DNA of 64,000 bases from Casuarina equisetifolia (taxonomy: Eukaryota > Streptophyta > Magnoliopsida > Fagales > Casuarinaceae). This document shows, piece by piece, positions 37,901 through 48,275 of the stretch. Location: contig CM052354.1 in assembly GCA_028551475.1 (NCBI GenBank), positions 18,127,258 to 18,191,257 of the forward strand. The letters are read 5' to 3'. The first letter of the stretch is position 1, and each line of letters opens with the position of its first letter. The notes beneath the pieces were generated by a model. That model saw nothing but the letters and a program-made list of their open reading frames with translations. It did no database searches and was not told the origin of the DNA. The position numbers and the translations under genes are program-made.

Positions 37901-37970
37901 TTCGATACCTCAAACTCACATTGGGCTATTGTTGCAGAGAACCCGGCGTCGGAGATGGTGGTTCTTTTGA
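28907..37970 (+). CDS. 422-residue protein with four CxxC motifs (EMB2737-like)
   Basis: Exons: 28907-29131, 29685-29749, 30564-30662, 30968-31100, 31271-31330, 32094-32153, 32759-32881, 33819-33890, 34788-34925, 35906-36061, 37248-37352, 37938-37970; 1269 bp, 422 residues, all in phase. The ATG lies in GCCATGG. Two DnaJ-style zinc-site halves are visible: C99/C102 with C110/C113, and C168/C171 with C179/C182. The C-terminal half is charged and probably helical (VRPYLQ, KWRQEK) and ends [10 protein letters not shown]. No J domain is present. From memory, the Arabidopsis neighbour of DEP1 (At5g53850) is At5g53860, EMB2737, needed for embryo development and predicted plastid-located; a DEP1 neighbour here fits that. 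Eleven introns are GT..AG except the one after 32153, which is GC..AG. Gene structure is strong; function is unproven. Confidence 0.88.
35207..35460 (-). pseudogene. petB: Plastid petB (cytochrome b6) fragment inserted in an intron
   Basis: Nuclear copy of plastid DNA (NUPT) inside the intron between 34926 and 35905. The minus strand encodes [20 protein letters not shown] and [20 protein letters not shown], the haem-binding helix region of cytochrome b6, then IFHVYLTTG. The nucleotide match fades near 35460 and near 35207, after ATCTTTTGGTGTGACTG. Stops and substitutions (for example a frame break just after YLTTGSKN) show it is dead. It is oriented opposite to the host gene and avoids both splice sites. 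Confidence 0.88.
36268..36825. repeat. Tandem duplication of about 250-310 bp in an intron
   Basis: Copy 1 spans about 36268-36580 and copy 2 about 36581-36825, both starting GAAAGAATT and sharing GGGATGATAGTTCTTA, CTATAANGGTTTGGAACTCT and TTTTGGTACAATAAGCATTT. Copy 1 alone has a tail with CTCCTAACCTAGTGTTGTGA. It lies in the intron before exon 11 of the CxxC-protein gene. Confidence 0.85.
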
Positions 37971-38477
37971 CGATGTTTAAACCATTTTTTGAGTTGAGTG
38001 GCCATAGGAAGGCCTTGATTTTCTTTCAAGTCGACATCGCTTTTTGGTTTCTGCATAGTAGATTGTTATATTGCCCATATTATTAATTATAAGTTCATCT
38101 TCCCTTTTTAAGTCTCAAGGATCTCATGTAATGAGTTTGTCTGACTCTCTCCCCACCTTATTCTGAATCTTATTGTAGTAAATCTTAACCCTTAAACTGC
38201 ATGTAGGAACGTTTAATCTTCAAATTTTTTCTTGTTCTTAACTTCTTTTTTTTTTTTCGTGTTTTATCTTCCTCCTCACACTTTGCTTGCCATTCCTTCT
38301 CTCACCCTGCAACATGAGTGTAATGGTGCGAGATGTTGAATCTAAAGCTATGGGTTAGTGGCAAATATTAGAAGCTTGACTTGTAAATGTATTTTCTTTT
38401 GTTTAAAACGAAGTTGAGTTTCCATTCATAACAAGCAACTTTGAGCAGTAAAGCAGGCGGAGCAACCAAAGCCTACC
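37971..38477. other. 3' flank of the CxxC-protein gene
   Basis: Follows the TGA at 37968-37970. AT-rich, with poly-T runs; probably the 3' UTR and then spacer. I see no clear polyadenylation signal and no other gene. Confidence 0.4.
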
Positions 38478-38942
38478 CTAACCCTTTCTTGTAGCAAGAT
38501 AAAGTCCGGCAATATTGTCGGGGGCCCGGCACAGTAAGAAAATTAGCTTTAAATAAACATTATGCTCTTTGGATTCAAATGCCTTTTTACATAAGGCAGC
38601 CTGATCACCATAATGGAGAAGTTCTACGGCTTTCTCTAAACTTGCTCTTACTTGGAGTGAAATGGACAAGCTTGAAGCGTCTGAATTGGTGCGTGCGCCA
38701 CTGAATGATCTTTCCATCTCTGTTTGACACTCATGCCAAACTCTACATACATGATCGAAACGAAAAGAAAAGCTTTGATGGGAAAATACTACGTGTGTTA
38801 CACGGACAAAGGAGAGTGGAATTTTGGTCTTTTGAGGTTGCCATAGAAAATGTGAAACGGCGACCCTCGTACAAGTGCTTCGATTGCAATAGCTACAGGA
38901 GCAGGCAACAGCCAAGAGTCTCCATATAAGGGGTTCTCCCAT
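38478..38942 (-). CDS. Unrecognised 154-codon open frame
   Basis: An uninterrupted frame from the ATG at 38942 to the TAG at 38478 (154 residues). I do not recognise it. The first 75 residues are Cys- and aromatic-rich with no clear signal; the second ATG-led part, MERSFSGARTNSDASSLSIS, runs into a probable amphipathic stretch rich in Leu, Lys and Glu (RASLEKAVELLHYGDQAALC, then AFESKEHNVYLKLIFLL). The length is unusual for AT-rich spacer and the base composition is more balanced than around it. It could be a small orphan gene, a terminal exon or chance. Confidence 0.3.
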   Translation of the reverse strand: MGEPLIWRLLAVACSCSYCNRSTCTRVAVSHFLWQPQKTKIPLSFVRVTHVVFSHQSFSFRFDHVCRVWHECQTEMERSFSGARTNSDASSLSISLQVRASLEKAVELLHYGDQAALCKKAFESKEHNVYLKLIFLLCRAPDNIAGLYLATRKG

Positions 38943-38951
38943 TCCGCTCAC

Positions 38952-40529
38952 TGCTTAATACAGCGTACTGGCCACGCAAAAGCATACTCTTGGCAACGTT
39001 TGGCCCCTTAGCTTTTAATTATCCTGTTTTACAGGGTCTCTCATGGGATAAGATTCATCAAAAGCAGAAAAAAGAAAAAAGGAAAAGGAGATACATCATT
39101 ACACGGAGCGACTTTGAGAGTACTTCGAAAGAGGGTGTATGCTCATGCAAAACTAGAAGAATCACCTGTTGATATAGCATGTACAGCAAAACTATGATGA
39201 AAAGTCAATAATTAGACTATGTGAAGGAATCTATCTTGGATGACCACGTATATCTGAGTAAACAAAATGAAAGCACAAAACATCTGACCTACTCTGGGAA
39301 GGAGGATGAACAAAGTCATAACGGCAAATAAGCAAAGGCTTTTAGAAGTCATGTTTTTCTTTGCTTAGGAAAATACGCTTAGCAATTAAGGGTACTTAAT
39401 AGCTTTACAATTAGGAAAGTGGATAGCTCTTGCTTGATTACGCGTCATTTAACTAAAATTAAAAGCAACAACTTCTTATTTTTTTATTATTACAACTTTG
39501 ATATGTTTTGTATGTGATTTGAATAGATAATTTTTTTTCAATATTTTTATCGAAATTCTCAATCAAAATGGCGTGTAATTCCTATTCTTTTTTTTTTCCC
39601 TACCAAAAGTTTCAACCCTCCTTATTGATTTTTGATATTTCCTTTTCCCTAAAGTGTCCAATTAAAAGTAATATCAACCTTTCTTCTCTAGTTCTCAACA
39701 TTTGATGTATCTCTGGCTTGCTCTTTGTTATGGATTATGTAGAGAAGTCAAGCTTCCATCTTCTCAATCTCTCCTCTCAAGGCCATTTGTGGAATAAAAG
39801 ACGATCATATCTTTTTTATGAATCTTATAGCTTCAATGGGGCTCTAATGAATTTAAGAAAAAAAAGTAAAGTATTCAGTAGAGTTATAACACGTAAAGAG
39901 CTAATGGAAGATGTAATATTCTAGGCTTGGTGAATTAAATATTAGCCTTTCTAGAACATACATTATATCATTGTACATATTTAGGTATTTAGTTTCCTTA
40001 TATAATCAATTGCTACGTAAGAAATTCTATGATTACTTTGTATAAATTACAATAGCAATGTATATTGTAAGACATAGTAGATTTTATATAATTGAATTCA
40101 CCCAAATTATTGGTGTTTTCCTTTCCTTAGTCGTGTGACATAATATCCAAGTGAGTTTCATTCTCTACGACATTCACTTCCACAATAAAAAAATCCACAC
40201 AAATTATAGTTATGTTTTCCAAATTTGTGCTAGCCTTCCAAAACCGTGAAACAATAATATCCATAAAGATCCTATTTAAACACATCCATTTCCTAGCCTA
40301 AATACCATTATCCTATGAGGTTACCTTTTTGCCCTTAAACTCTTCCTAGATTACAATTTTGTCTCTCACTCTTAAACTAAAATTATTAGTTTATCCTTAG
40401 CCTTATAAAGAATTACAAACTTGCCTTCAACCTTTTCAGTCTCCCTTTATCCTATTTGATAGTATATTTCGCCTGACTAGTCCAAACTTCACCATCATCA
40501 TTTCATTACACCCATCCTAGTCATTCATG
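38952..40529. other. AT-rich spacer without a gene
   Basis: Poly-T and poly-A runs and no ORF of note. A short ORF at 39718-39924 has no recognisable motif. The left 250 bp is somewhat less AT-rich and could be the promoter side of the open frame at 38478-38942. Confidence 0.4.
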
Positions 40530-41330
40530 AAGAAGACATCTATTAGAAAGCACTTGTGGATTCCTATTGAATTGATACTATGAATAAGGAGCTTGCAACT
40601 CTTGAGGCCAATTATACATGCAAAATGGTCCCCTTGCTTTTGATTAATGTCTTGTTAGTTGTGAATGGGTATATAAGGTTTAGTATTAGGCTAAGAACAC
40701 CTTTGTAAATGCGACCTTTCCAAAGAATTGTAGATGGAGCCTTTCTTTAGATTTTGCTATTAGGGAAGGAATTTAGTACATTGATTGTGGAAACTCCTTT
40801 ATGAGTTGAAGTAAGTCTTTCACTCAAGAAATACCAAGTTTACAAGAGCTCTCATCCCACATGGTTTCCCTTAATCCTAGCATAACCACTTGTTCTTCAC
40901 AAAGTTGTAGGGAAATTGTTTTGTTCCTTTTATAATTTATGTTAATGACATTATAATCATAAGGAAAAAATAAGTCACTATTTCAAACTTAAAGTACTAT
41001 TTGAATTCCACTTCTTATGAAGGACTTAGGACAGTTGAAGTTCTTTCTTGGCATCAATATTGCATGTTCTAGAGAAGGAATCTACCTTAGTTAATGCAAC
41101 TATGCTATAAAGCTTGTCTCAAAGGCAAGATTATCATAATCTAATTCCACGTTGATTTGCAAAATAAAAAATATTCACAATTGCGGAGCATAATAAAGGA
41201 GCAAAAGAGAAAATTAATGATTTGTTACCCTAAGGACATCTTAGAGTATTAGTGATTGGTCGGATATTGTCAATCAAACATTTATATTTAGTATCAAGAC
41301 TGGAGCAAGCCATGGTACACTACTTGCAAG
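40530..41330 (+). pseudogene. Heavily decayed copia reverse transcriptase fragment
   Basis: In shifting frames on the plus strand: ELATLEANYT and GYIRF-type motifs near 40585-40680 (RT start), IYVNDIIII near 40930-40960 (the catalytic YVDD degraded to YVND) and LGQLKFFLGINIACSREGIY near 41025-41095. A worn RLVGRLIYL-type region follows near 41240. No LTRs are seen, and it is unrelated in position to the 13230 element. Confidence 0.7.
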
Positions 41331-41679
41331 AACTTTATAAGATAAGATTTTTCCAAAGGAAGATACAAAAACTTAGAACAAAACATCAGTTATCTCTATC
41401 ACTTGTCCAACTAGCGTTAGAGAAAGCGTGAAAAGCTATGGAAGGGCTTCATGTGAGAAAAAGACCTAGGCAATGAATGTCAACTAAGTAGTAGAGAATG
41501 CTATGGAAGGAGCATTAAGAAACTGCTAGGTGGTGTTGACCACATAGGCAATGCCTAGCTAAGTGAGGGTGAGTAGGCTAGTAAGGGTTAGTAGTTGGAG
41601 TTTGGGTGGGCAAATTAGACAAAGGATGGGTTGGACCATTCCTAACGGTACTATTGTTAGGTCCCTAAGGCAGCCTAAA

Positions 41680-41716
41680 GGGGGGGGCGAGGGGGGGGGG
41701 GGGGGGGGGGGGGGGG
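41680..41716. repeat. Second poly-G tract (26 G)
   Basis: A run of 26 G (41691-41716), preceded by GGGGGGGGCGA and followed by TGGGGGGGCGCG. It lies in spacer and its length is almost the same as the run at 613-637. Confidence 0.9.
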
Positions 41717-41757
41717 TGGGGGGGCGCGTGGGAGGGGAGAAAGGAGGATTGCAAAGT

Positions 41758-41885
41758 TAGGTTTCTGATATAACTTGGATATTCGGATATACTTTTTTTT
41801 TTTTCCCTAACTTCCTATGTTCGGTTTAGTTTCTTATATAACCCAGATATTCTTCTTTTCTAATTTCCTAGGTTCGGTTTCCCAT
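41758..41885. repeat. Imperfect tandem repeat, two units of about 65 bp
   Basis: Unit: GGTTTCTGATATAACTTGG (second unit TAGTTTCTTATATAACCCAG), then ATATTC, a pyrimidine run, and TTCCTANGTTCGGTTT. It may be a piece of an LTR, but no partner was found. Confidence 0.65.
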
Positions 41886-44251
41886 TAACAATGATAGTGC
41901 TGTCTGTGCAATAACTTTAATAACGAATGTTATAGAGTCTTAATATTCAATCTAACAAAATAAACCATTCACAAAGTAGGCAACCATGTACATTTTAATA
42001 TGAAAAATCCACTTTAGAACATGCTGTCGGTATCAAGTATTAAGCATTATGGTATTACAAATAATTTGATACAACCTATAGGACTCCCTAATTGACAAAC
42101 AAACTTGTTTGTTCAATGTTTCAAGGTCTGTCACAACACAACATTTCTTATAGCAAGTAACAAATCAATATAAGCATTCCAATTATTCACAAAATCAAAT
42201 TGAGATAGAGTAGAGATTGCACACAATAAATTTTTTAAGTGATTGGAAAGCAATTAACAACCCAACTCCTTTAAGAATTTTATCAAAAGGCCTCACTAGT
42301 TTTTTAAAGTAATTGGACAAACTGTCCAACCCACCTCCTTTGACAAACCATCAAAGGGTACCCAATAATCCCACGTATAATCCAATACAAATATGCTTTT
42401 AAGTATTACAATGTTGTCCTCAAATAAACAATAGAGATTTAGCTCGATGGGGACCCTAATTAAAAAAACCCTAAAGAATGCAAGTGAATAGGCCTAGGGT
42501 TTCTAATTCTACCGCAACCAAATGATCAAAATAATAAAGCACACATGTAGTAGCATAATGTAAGAAGATTTTGTGTAAGAGATAAGCTAATTAAAAGTAG
42601 AAACATATTTTCTCGAGAATTTTTCAGATTGGACTTGAACTGCACAAAGTCTCTCTCCTTGTTTGAAGCTTATTTTTTGTTTCTCTTAAACGAAAGCTCC
42701 AACAACTTCATCCCCAAAAGGTCGATTGGCAAATTGTAAGGAAAATTAGAATGTTCAGTGGCAGCAGAGTTAGAATGGTCAGATTCTTCCATGGCAACAA
42801 CTCTTTTTCTTTTCTTTTCCTTTTCCCTTTTTGATTTTCTTGCGTGCGGCTTGACTCTTCTTTGTTTTTTTTTTTTTTTTTCTTTTTGCCCCAGGCTTGC
42901 ACGATGCCATCTTGCTTTCTTTCATTAAATCATGACGCAGGCTGGGCTTTCCACTCAAGGAGTTAGGTTTCTTTCTGCTTAGGCCTTTCATTTAAGCTCT
43001 CATGAGGTGGGCATCATTTATATATGGACTAAACTTTTTCATCAAATAGGCCTCGTTGGGCCAAAACATATGTTATAGTATTGAGTCCATAGAATAAACT
43101 CATGAGGTCATACAAAAATGTCCCAACTACTATTTCCATAAACCATGAAATAATATTCCTATAGGTATGTTCATATTAAAATATTTATTAAGTATAAGCA
43201 CATGGTCATGAAGATAATAATCTCTCCATCAAGCACAATATGAGCATAGTATATTATTATGCTCATGGGATTATCATAAAAAATATTATTCAAATAACTC
43301 AACAACTATGTGGTTGAGACTGAGGCACAGTTGGTAGAATGGTCCACTGTGGTGATAACCACAGTCACCCGACTGGCTGTTGTAGGGTGGCGTGGTGGGG
43401 TGGGCAATAGTCCACTAGAAGCCGGAAAGCTAGATGTGGGTTACGTCGAACTAGGGGGGGTTGCGACTGGGAGAAGAGTGGAGGGGGGTTGAGAGGCGGT
43501 AAACTGGCCATAATAAGTTACAAACGAGCGGTGGAGCCTTTAATTCGCAAAAGTCAAGGCAACCTTTATGGGCAAGAAGCAAATTGTGAAGGGCCTCTTA
43601 GGTCAATAGGTTGGTTTAGGTCTGAACGAAGATGGAGGTGGCCAACGCCGAGAAGTCATCCCCTAGCCCGCAGAAGAGGTGAGTGTGATATTCATTTTTA
43701 GAGACTACCTCACTACCATAGACAGTTAATAAATAATGGATTTTGCCTGTGGATGTACTCGTTGATGCTCTAGCTTCCCTTTTGGAGCATTTGAAGCTAC
43801 ATTCTTAGGGAGCTAGCATGAAAGAATGACGGGTAGCATAAGAAGACGATAGTAAGGCCATACGAAAGCTGAGGCTTTGTGATGGGTCAGCTAGGTCATA
43901 ATTGGGTTTGTGGAAGTGCCTAGAATCTAGCTAAGTACATTTGGTCATGGATGAGCCAAGCAACGAAGGCTAGATTTGGCATGGGAACACCATTGGGACC
44001 CTACAAACTCTATGGTGTTGCGGACTCAGAAGAGTCTAAAATGTAAAGTAGTTGGGAGGAAATGAGGAAGGAAGTGATGCAAGTTTTCTAGATGATAGTT
44101 TGTGACATGGAACTACTCACCGATGGCTAAGGAGGGAACTATGGAGGAAGAGGGGGTCGATGGTCACAAAAGGAGGATTGGAATGACTAACGGGGTTTCG
44201 AAAGAGGAGAAGGCCAATGGATTTCCGATTAGGAAATTTGTGCCGAGTAGG
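41886..44251. other. Spacer with probable retroelement debris
   Basis: No intact gene. From about 43290 to 44250 the base composition is richer in G than the surroundings and short plus-strand open frames occur without recognisable motifs. It is likely the eroded inside of the element whose primer-site-like motif is at 44252. The poly-pyrimidine stretch 42795-42890 gives only Lys-rich shadow frames. Confidence 0.35.
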
Positions 44252-44263
44252 TCTCTGATATCA
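44252..44263 (-). other. Primer-binding-site-like motif
   Basis: The minus strand reads TGATATCAGAGA, close to the TGGTATCAGAGC primer site of plant LTR elements. It suggests a decayed minus-oriented element with its LTR to the right (from about 44264) and its body to the left. I could not find the second LTR. Confidence 0.3.
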
Positions 44264-45012
44264 AGTTAAAATGGAAGACTGGTGGTCAAAAACTTAATTG
44301 TTGGCCGAAGATCGAAAGCAAGGAATAAATAAATATGGGTTTTTGTATTATAATTCGCCACATGTTTCAATTTGATTATGATCAGAAATATATACAATTA
44401 CAAAAGAATCAAAAACAATAAAAGGGAAAGAATCAAATTAGATTTCTTAGTTGGTGGTGTCAGTGGTGGGTTAAGAGAATTTCGGATGCAGTCACTATGA
44501 AGGATATGCTGAATTGGCAGCTAGGGTTGATGGCTAACGTGGTAGAAACCACATGTGCTAACAATTCCAAATTCATGGATTCCTAACTGTGTGACTACTT
44601 GTATTTGGGTGTATTAAGATTTGATTAAGAACTTGTCAAGTTTATGAGTTAAAATTTAAGTTGGTTGGAGCTTGTAAGTATTTGCAATTGTTGATAATAT
44701 TCCAATGTATGTTTGTATCAACGCATAGCAGTTTTAATTGATGTTTTCCTTCTATGTATACATAAAACAACTTGAATCATATTAAATTTATTATTTGTAT
44801 GAATGTTTCTGTTTTTTCCCCCTATTTCATGAGAACTTAATTTGCATGATGCCAACTCACAACTAATTCTCATAAAGCTTTTAGCATTATGGTAGTTATT
44901 TAATAGAATATTCAAGTAAGAGGATGTGACTAGTAAAGTGATTGAGCCCCTATTAAATAGTTAACAAGGATAAATAATTGATTTAATAATGCTAAAATTG
45001 GTGCGGACTTAT
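44264..45012. other. AT-rich spacer, possible LTR
   Basis: Nothing coding is seen. If the motif at 44252 is a true primer site, the first few hundred bases here would be its 5' LTR. Confidence 0.3.
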
Positions 45013-45590
45013 TGCACATTGTTAAGGAGTTCATTAGGATTTAAAGTTCAATATTTGTCCCTTCACTCATTGACAAAGATCTTTATAGGAAGTATTATCT
45101 TATGCTTGAGGCAAGAGGGTGTATTAAATCCCCCATGCAGAAAATAAAAGCTTAAATAGTAATTTATAAAAGGATGGTACCTCTACTTAATCCCTTAAGA
45201 TTTTAAATTAGATATAGGTTATTCTATAAAAAAAATCTAATATAGCATCAAAGCTCAAGTTTTAACTTGGCATACTTATAAAAGTCTCACCACACCTTAG
45301 TTTGAGTTGGACCATTGTATGAGAGGGTGTATTAAAATTAGTGTGAAATTGTCTTACATTGCTAAGAGTCCATTGATATTTAAGTTCAATCTTCTACTCC
45401 TTTACTTGTGGACAAAAATCTCTATGGGAAGTGTTGCCTCACGTTTAGGGCAAGAGAGCATGTTAAATCTCATATGAAAAAAATAAAAACTTAAAGAGTA
45501 ATTTACAAAGAAATAAATACCTCCACTTAATACCTTAGAGTTTAAGTTGGATATAGGTCATTCTTAATAAAAATCTAATAAATATAATTG
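45013..45590. repeat. Direct repeat, two diverged copies of about 235 bp
   Basis: Copies near 45013-45242 and 45350-45590 share the order TTCATTAGGATTTAAAGTTC-like start, GGCAAGAGNGNNTNTTAAATC, AATAAAANCTTAAANAGTAA and GATATAGGTNATTCT. They are about 335 bp apart. The sequence looks like LTR or spacer repeat and is non-coding. Confidence 0.75.
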
Positions 45591-46512
45591 GAGACACCTA
45601 TCAAACTAATATTTTGGGATAAGTTTGACTGTCCAAATGCGGGATTAAGCATTTAAAATAAATTCAACTTTGACAAATCCAAGATTCTATATCATAAGTA
45701 AATTGAAGTGTTCAACTTCAACTGTTTCTCTTGTTGGTTGTTCTTGTACCAGAGAGATGTTTCTCATGTTAGCTCCATTTAAGACAAGTGTAAAGGCTCT
45801 ACCTTCCTCCATTGATGGTGAGTCAAGGTGATTGTATACATGTGGGGGCAGCATGATGTATAATAGGCAAAGTGATTCTCACGTTAGCATTACCTATAGT
45901 TCATGACGAGCATCATTCACATAATATTTTTAATTATGCTAATGAAGTTAGATGTGTATGTATACTAGTGGCTGCTTTAGAGAAAAGTTTAATAGTAAAA
46001 TTACCAAGTTAACATATTGAATAAAAATTTATAAGTTAACCTTTTGTGGTGATGCCTTTACAATCAGACCCCATGAAGAGATTTCTTAATATATTCACTT
46101 TCATCTCTGACAGAGTGGGGATCCTGACAAAGAGCATTAGAATAGAAGTTTCCTATGATGCTCAATATGACAACCATGGTAGAAACGTGTGGCCCTCGCG
46201 TTAGCGTTAGCTCCACCGATGACTGAGCTAATTTTATGTGATGGTGATGAAGGGTGGTATGCATATGTGCGTTCATAATACTCGAGATGACTCCCATGTT
46301 GAGTTTTGTACTTTGATAGTCAGAAAAAAATTGCTGCCATTTGAAGGATATTGGAGCTATAACAGCTTGTTTCTATGCATACGTGCTGTTATTATACGAA
46401 ACATGATTATAGCTTAATCGCATGATGATAGAAGAAAGTAAGTATTCTTAGAGCTAAAGTCACTTGTCTCACCCTCAATTTGATTGTCGAAATGCAGGAT
46501 GAAGCATTTAAA

Positions 46513-46760
46513 AAATGGTTGGATATAAGGATATGCAGCAACCACGTCACAGGAGGCTGCCACGAAGCCATCTTTCTCTTCCCACGCGACAGAGACCCCT
46601 GCTATAGCCGGACTAAGTCATCTCACCCTTCAAGCGTCACTGCACACGAAACGTAGGATGGGACGAAGACGTGCATAGCTGTTCCTCAAGGGTTTTTCTA
46701 TTCATAAATAAAGACAAGTTTCTATACCTAATGTTTGGTTTTATTCCTCTCGTTTTGATA
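46513..46760. other. GC-richer insertion of about 245 bp
   Basis: The flanks GCATTTAAAA and ATAAATTCAAC are adjacent at 45650-45667 but separated here. The insert has ACGTCA (TGACGT on the other strand), several GACGAAG/CACGCGAC blocks and, at its right end, CATAAATAAAG. Composition stands apart from the neighbourhood. It could be a regulatory stretch of the adjacent viral-like fragment; unproven. Confidence 0.45.
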
Positions 46761-46997
46761 AAATAAATTCAACTTTCACAAATCCAAGATTCTATATCAT
46801 TACTGGCCGAACCAATTTGTCCAACATAACGTCTGTAGTTGTGGGATCACCTTCCCTGTAAAACTTTTCAATACCTTTTAATACTACCAAAATTTCTTCA
46901 AAAATGGAGTGATAATAACGTTCAAATTTTTTAAATGTGCTACTCTTTTATCCAGAAATTCATCATTTTCTATCAGTCTGTAGGACTCCTTTTCCCT

Positions 46998-47465
46998 TTA
47001 TTTGAAATTTGGAGTAGTGACAATTTTTGGGACAATTCCTTTAGCATTTTGACACATTGAGTATGTTTTTGATTCCAAGGTGGCAGGTCCTTCTTCAACA
47101 ATTGAGATAACGGTGCAATACTCAGCTACTCTTTGAATGAAACCTGCCATGTAGTTGATAATTTCCAAGAATTCTTGTACTTGCTTGGTAGTCATATTTT
47201 TGTCTAAAAACAAGAACAACTTTGAAGTCATATATGGTTGCAGTTTATATTTGCCTTTTGAGATTTTCGTTCTAATGAAGTTGACTAGCACTCCTATTAT
47301 CACCTTCCTTTTTGACAACATGATATCACGTCTTTGCATCAATTCATGAAATTGCTTGAGGAGATCTATATGAGATTCTTTATCTTTTGAGAATGGTAAA
47401 GTATCATGATGTAAACTAGAGGATGATAGAGAATGGAGCAAAGAATCTAAAAGAGAAGGTGCCAA
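46998..47465 (-). pseudogene. Decayed reverse transcriptase fragment, probably endogenous pararetrovirus (Caulimoviridae-like)
   Basis: An open fragment of about 155 codons with no ATG at its start. It resembles the stretch from just after the RT active site into the connection region: SKDKESHIDLLKQF (about 26-39), LSKRKV (about 50-55), then TTKQVQEFLEIINYMAGFI (about 91-109). The wording of these motifs is nearer to plant pararetroviruses than to Ty3/gypsy, but I cannot exclude the latter. The place of the catalytic aspartate pair reads HHDT (19-22), so it is inactive. No gag, movement or coat region is seen nearby. It is an ancient dead copy with no expected function. Confidence 0.6.
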
Positions 47466-48275
47466 CTTTAGTCAGAAGGATATAATTGTCCATTGAAAAT
47501 GAGAGTTTGGGATGCAAAAACCTGTCTTAGGCCTTGGGCATGTCTTCGAGCTTTAGTAAATTGAAGTGTCCATCTTAATTATGTCTCTTGCTGGTAGCTC
47601 TTATAGCAAAGAGACGGTAACTCTCATGTTAGTTCCATACCTTCCTCCATTCATGGTGAATCAAGGTGATTGTATACATGTGGGGCTAGCATGATGTATA
47701 ATAGGCAAAGTGATTCTCACGTTAGCATTACCTATGGTTCATTACAAGCATCATTAACATAATATTTTTAGTTATGCCAATGAAGGTGTATGTATACTAG
47801 TGGCTCCTTTTGAGAGAAGTTTAATGGTAAAATTACTAAGTTCACATATGGAATAAAAATTTATAAGTTAACCTTTTGTGGTGATGCCTTTACCATCAGA
47901 TCCCACGAAGAGATTTCTTAATAGATTGACTTGCATCTCTGATAGAGTTGGGATCCTGACAAAGAGTATTAAAATTGAAGGCTCCTAAGATGCTCGATGT
48001 GACTCCCATGGTAGAAACGTGTAGCCCTCGCGTTAGCGCCACCGATGACTCTGCGAATTTTCTATGATGGTGATTAAGGGTGGTATGCATATGTGCGTTG
48101 ATAATACGTGACATGACTCCCTTGTCGAGCTTTGTCCTTTGATAGTCAGAGAACAATAGCTTGTTCCTATGCATATGTGCTGTTATTATATGGAACATGA
48201 TTATAGCTTACTCGCATGATGATATAAAAGTTTCATGTGAAAGAAAGTAAGTATTCTCAGCGCTAAAGTCACTTG

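Larger units (their letters stand above)
45690..48275. repeat. Long direct repeat flanking a viral-like fragment
   Basis: Copy 1 (about 45690-46470) and copy 2 (about 47555-48275) run in the same direction. Shared stretches include GGTGATTGTATACATGTGGG, GCATGATGTATAATAGGCAA, AAGTGATTCTCACGTTAGCA and AAATTTATAAGTTAACCTTT. The units are about 1.85 kb apart and both encode similar, meaningless minus-strand open frames (46064-46297, 47896-48198). Between them lies the reverse-transcriptase fragment. Confidence 0.85.

Noticed and set aside
41563..41760. Gly-rich plus frame
   Set aside because: It is a translation of the 26-G run and its surroundings.
42708..42991. Lys-rich minus frames
   Set aside because: They translate a poly-pyrimidine stretch; no domain or splice support.
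46064..46297. Similar minus frames at 46064-46297 and 47896-48198 as a gene pair
   Set aside because: Their likeness follows from the direct repeat. They have no motif, and conservation is not better in codon than in non-codon positions by eye.
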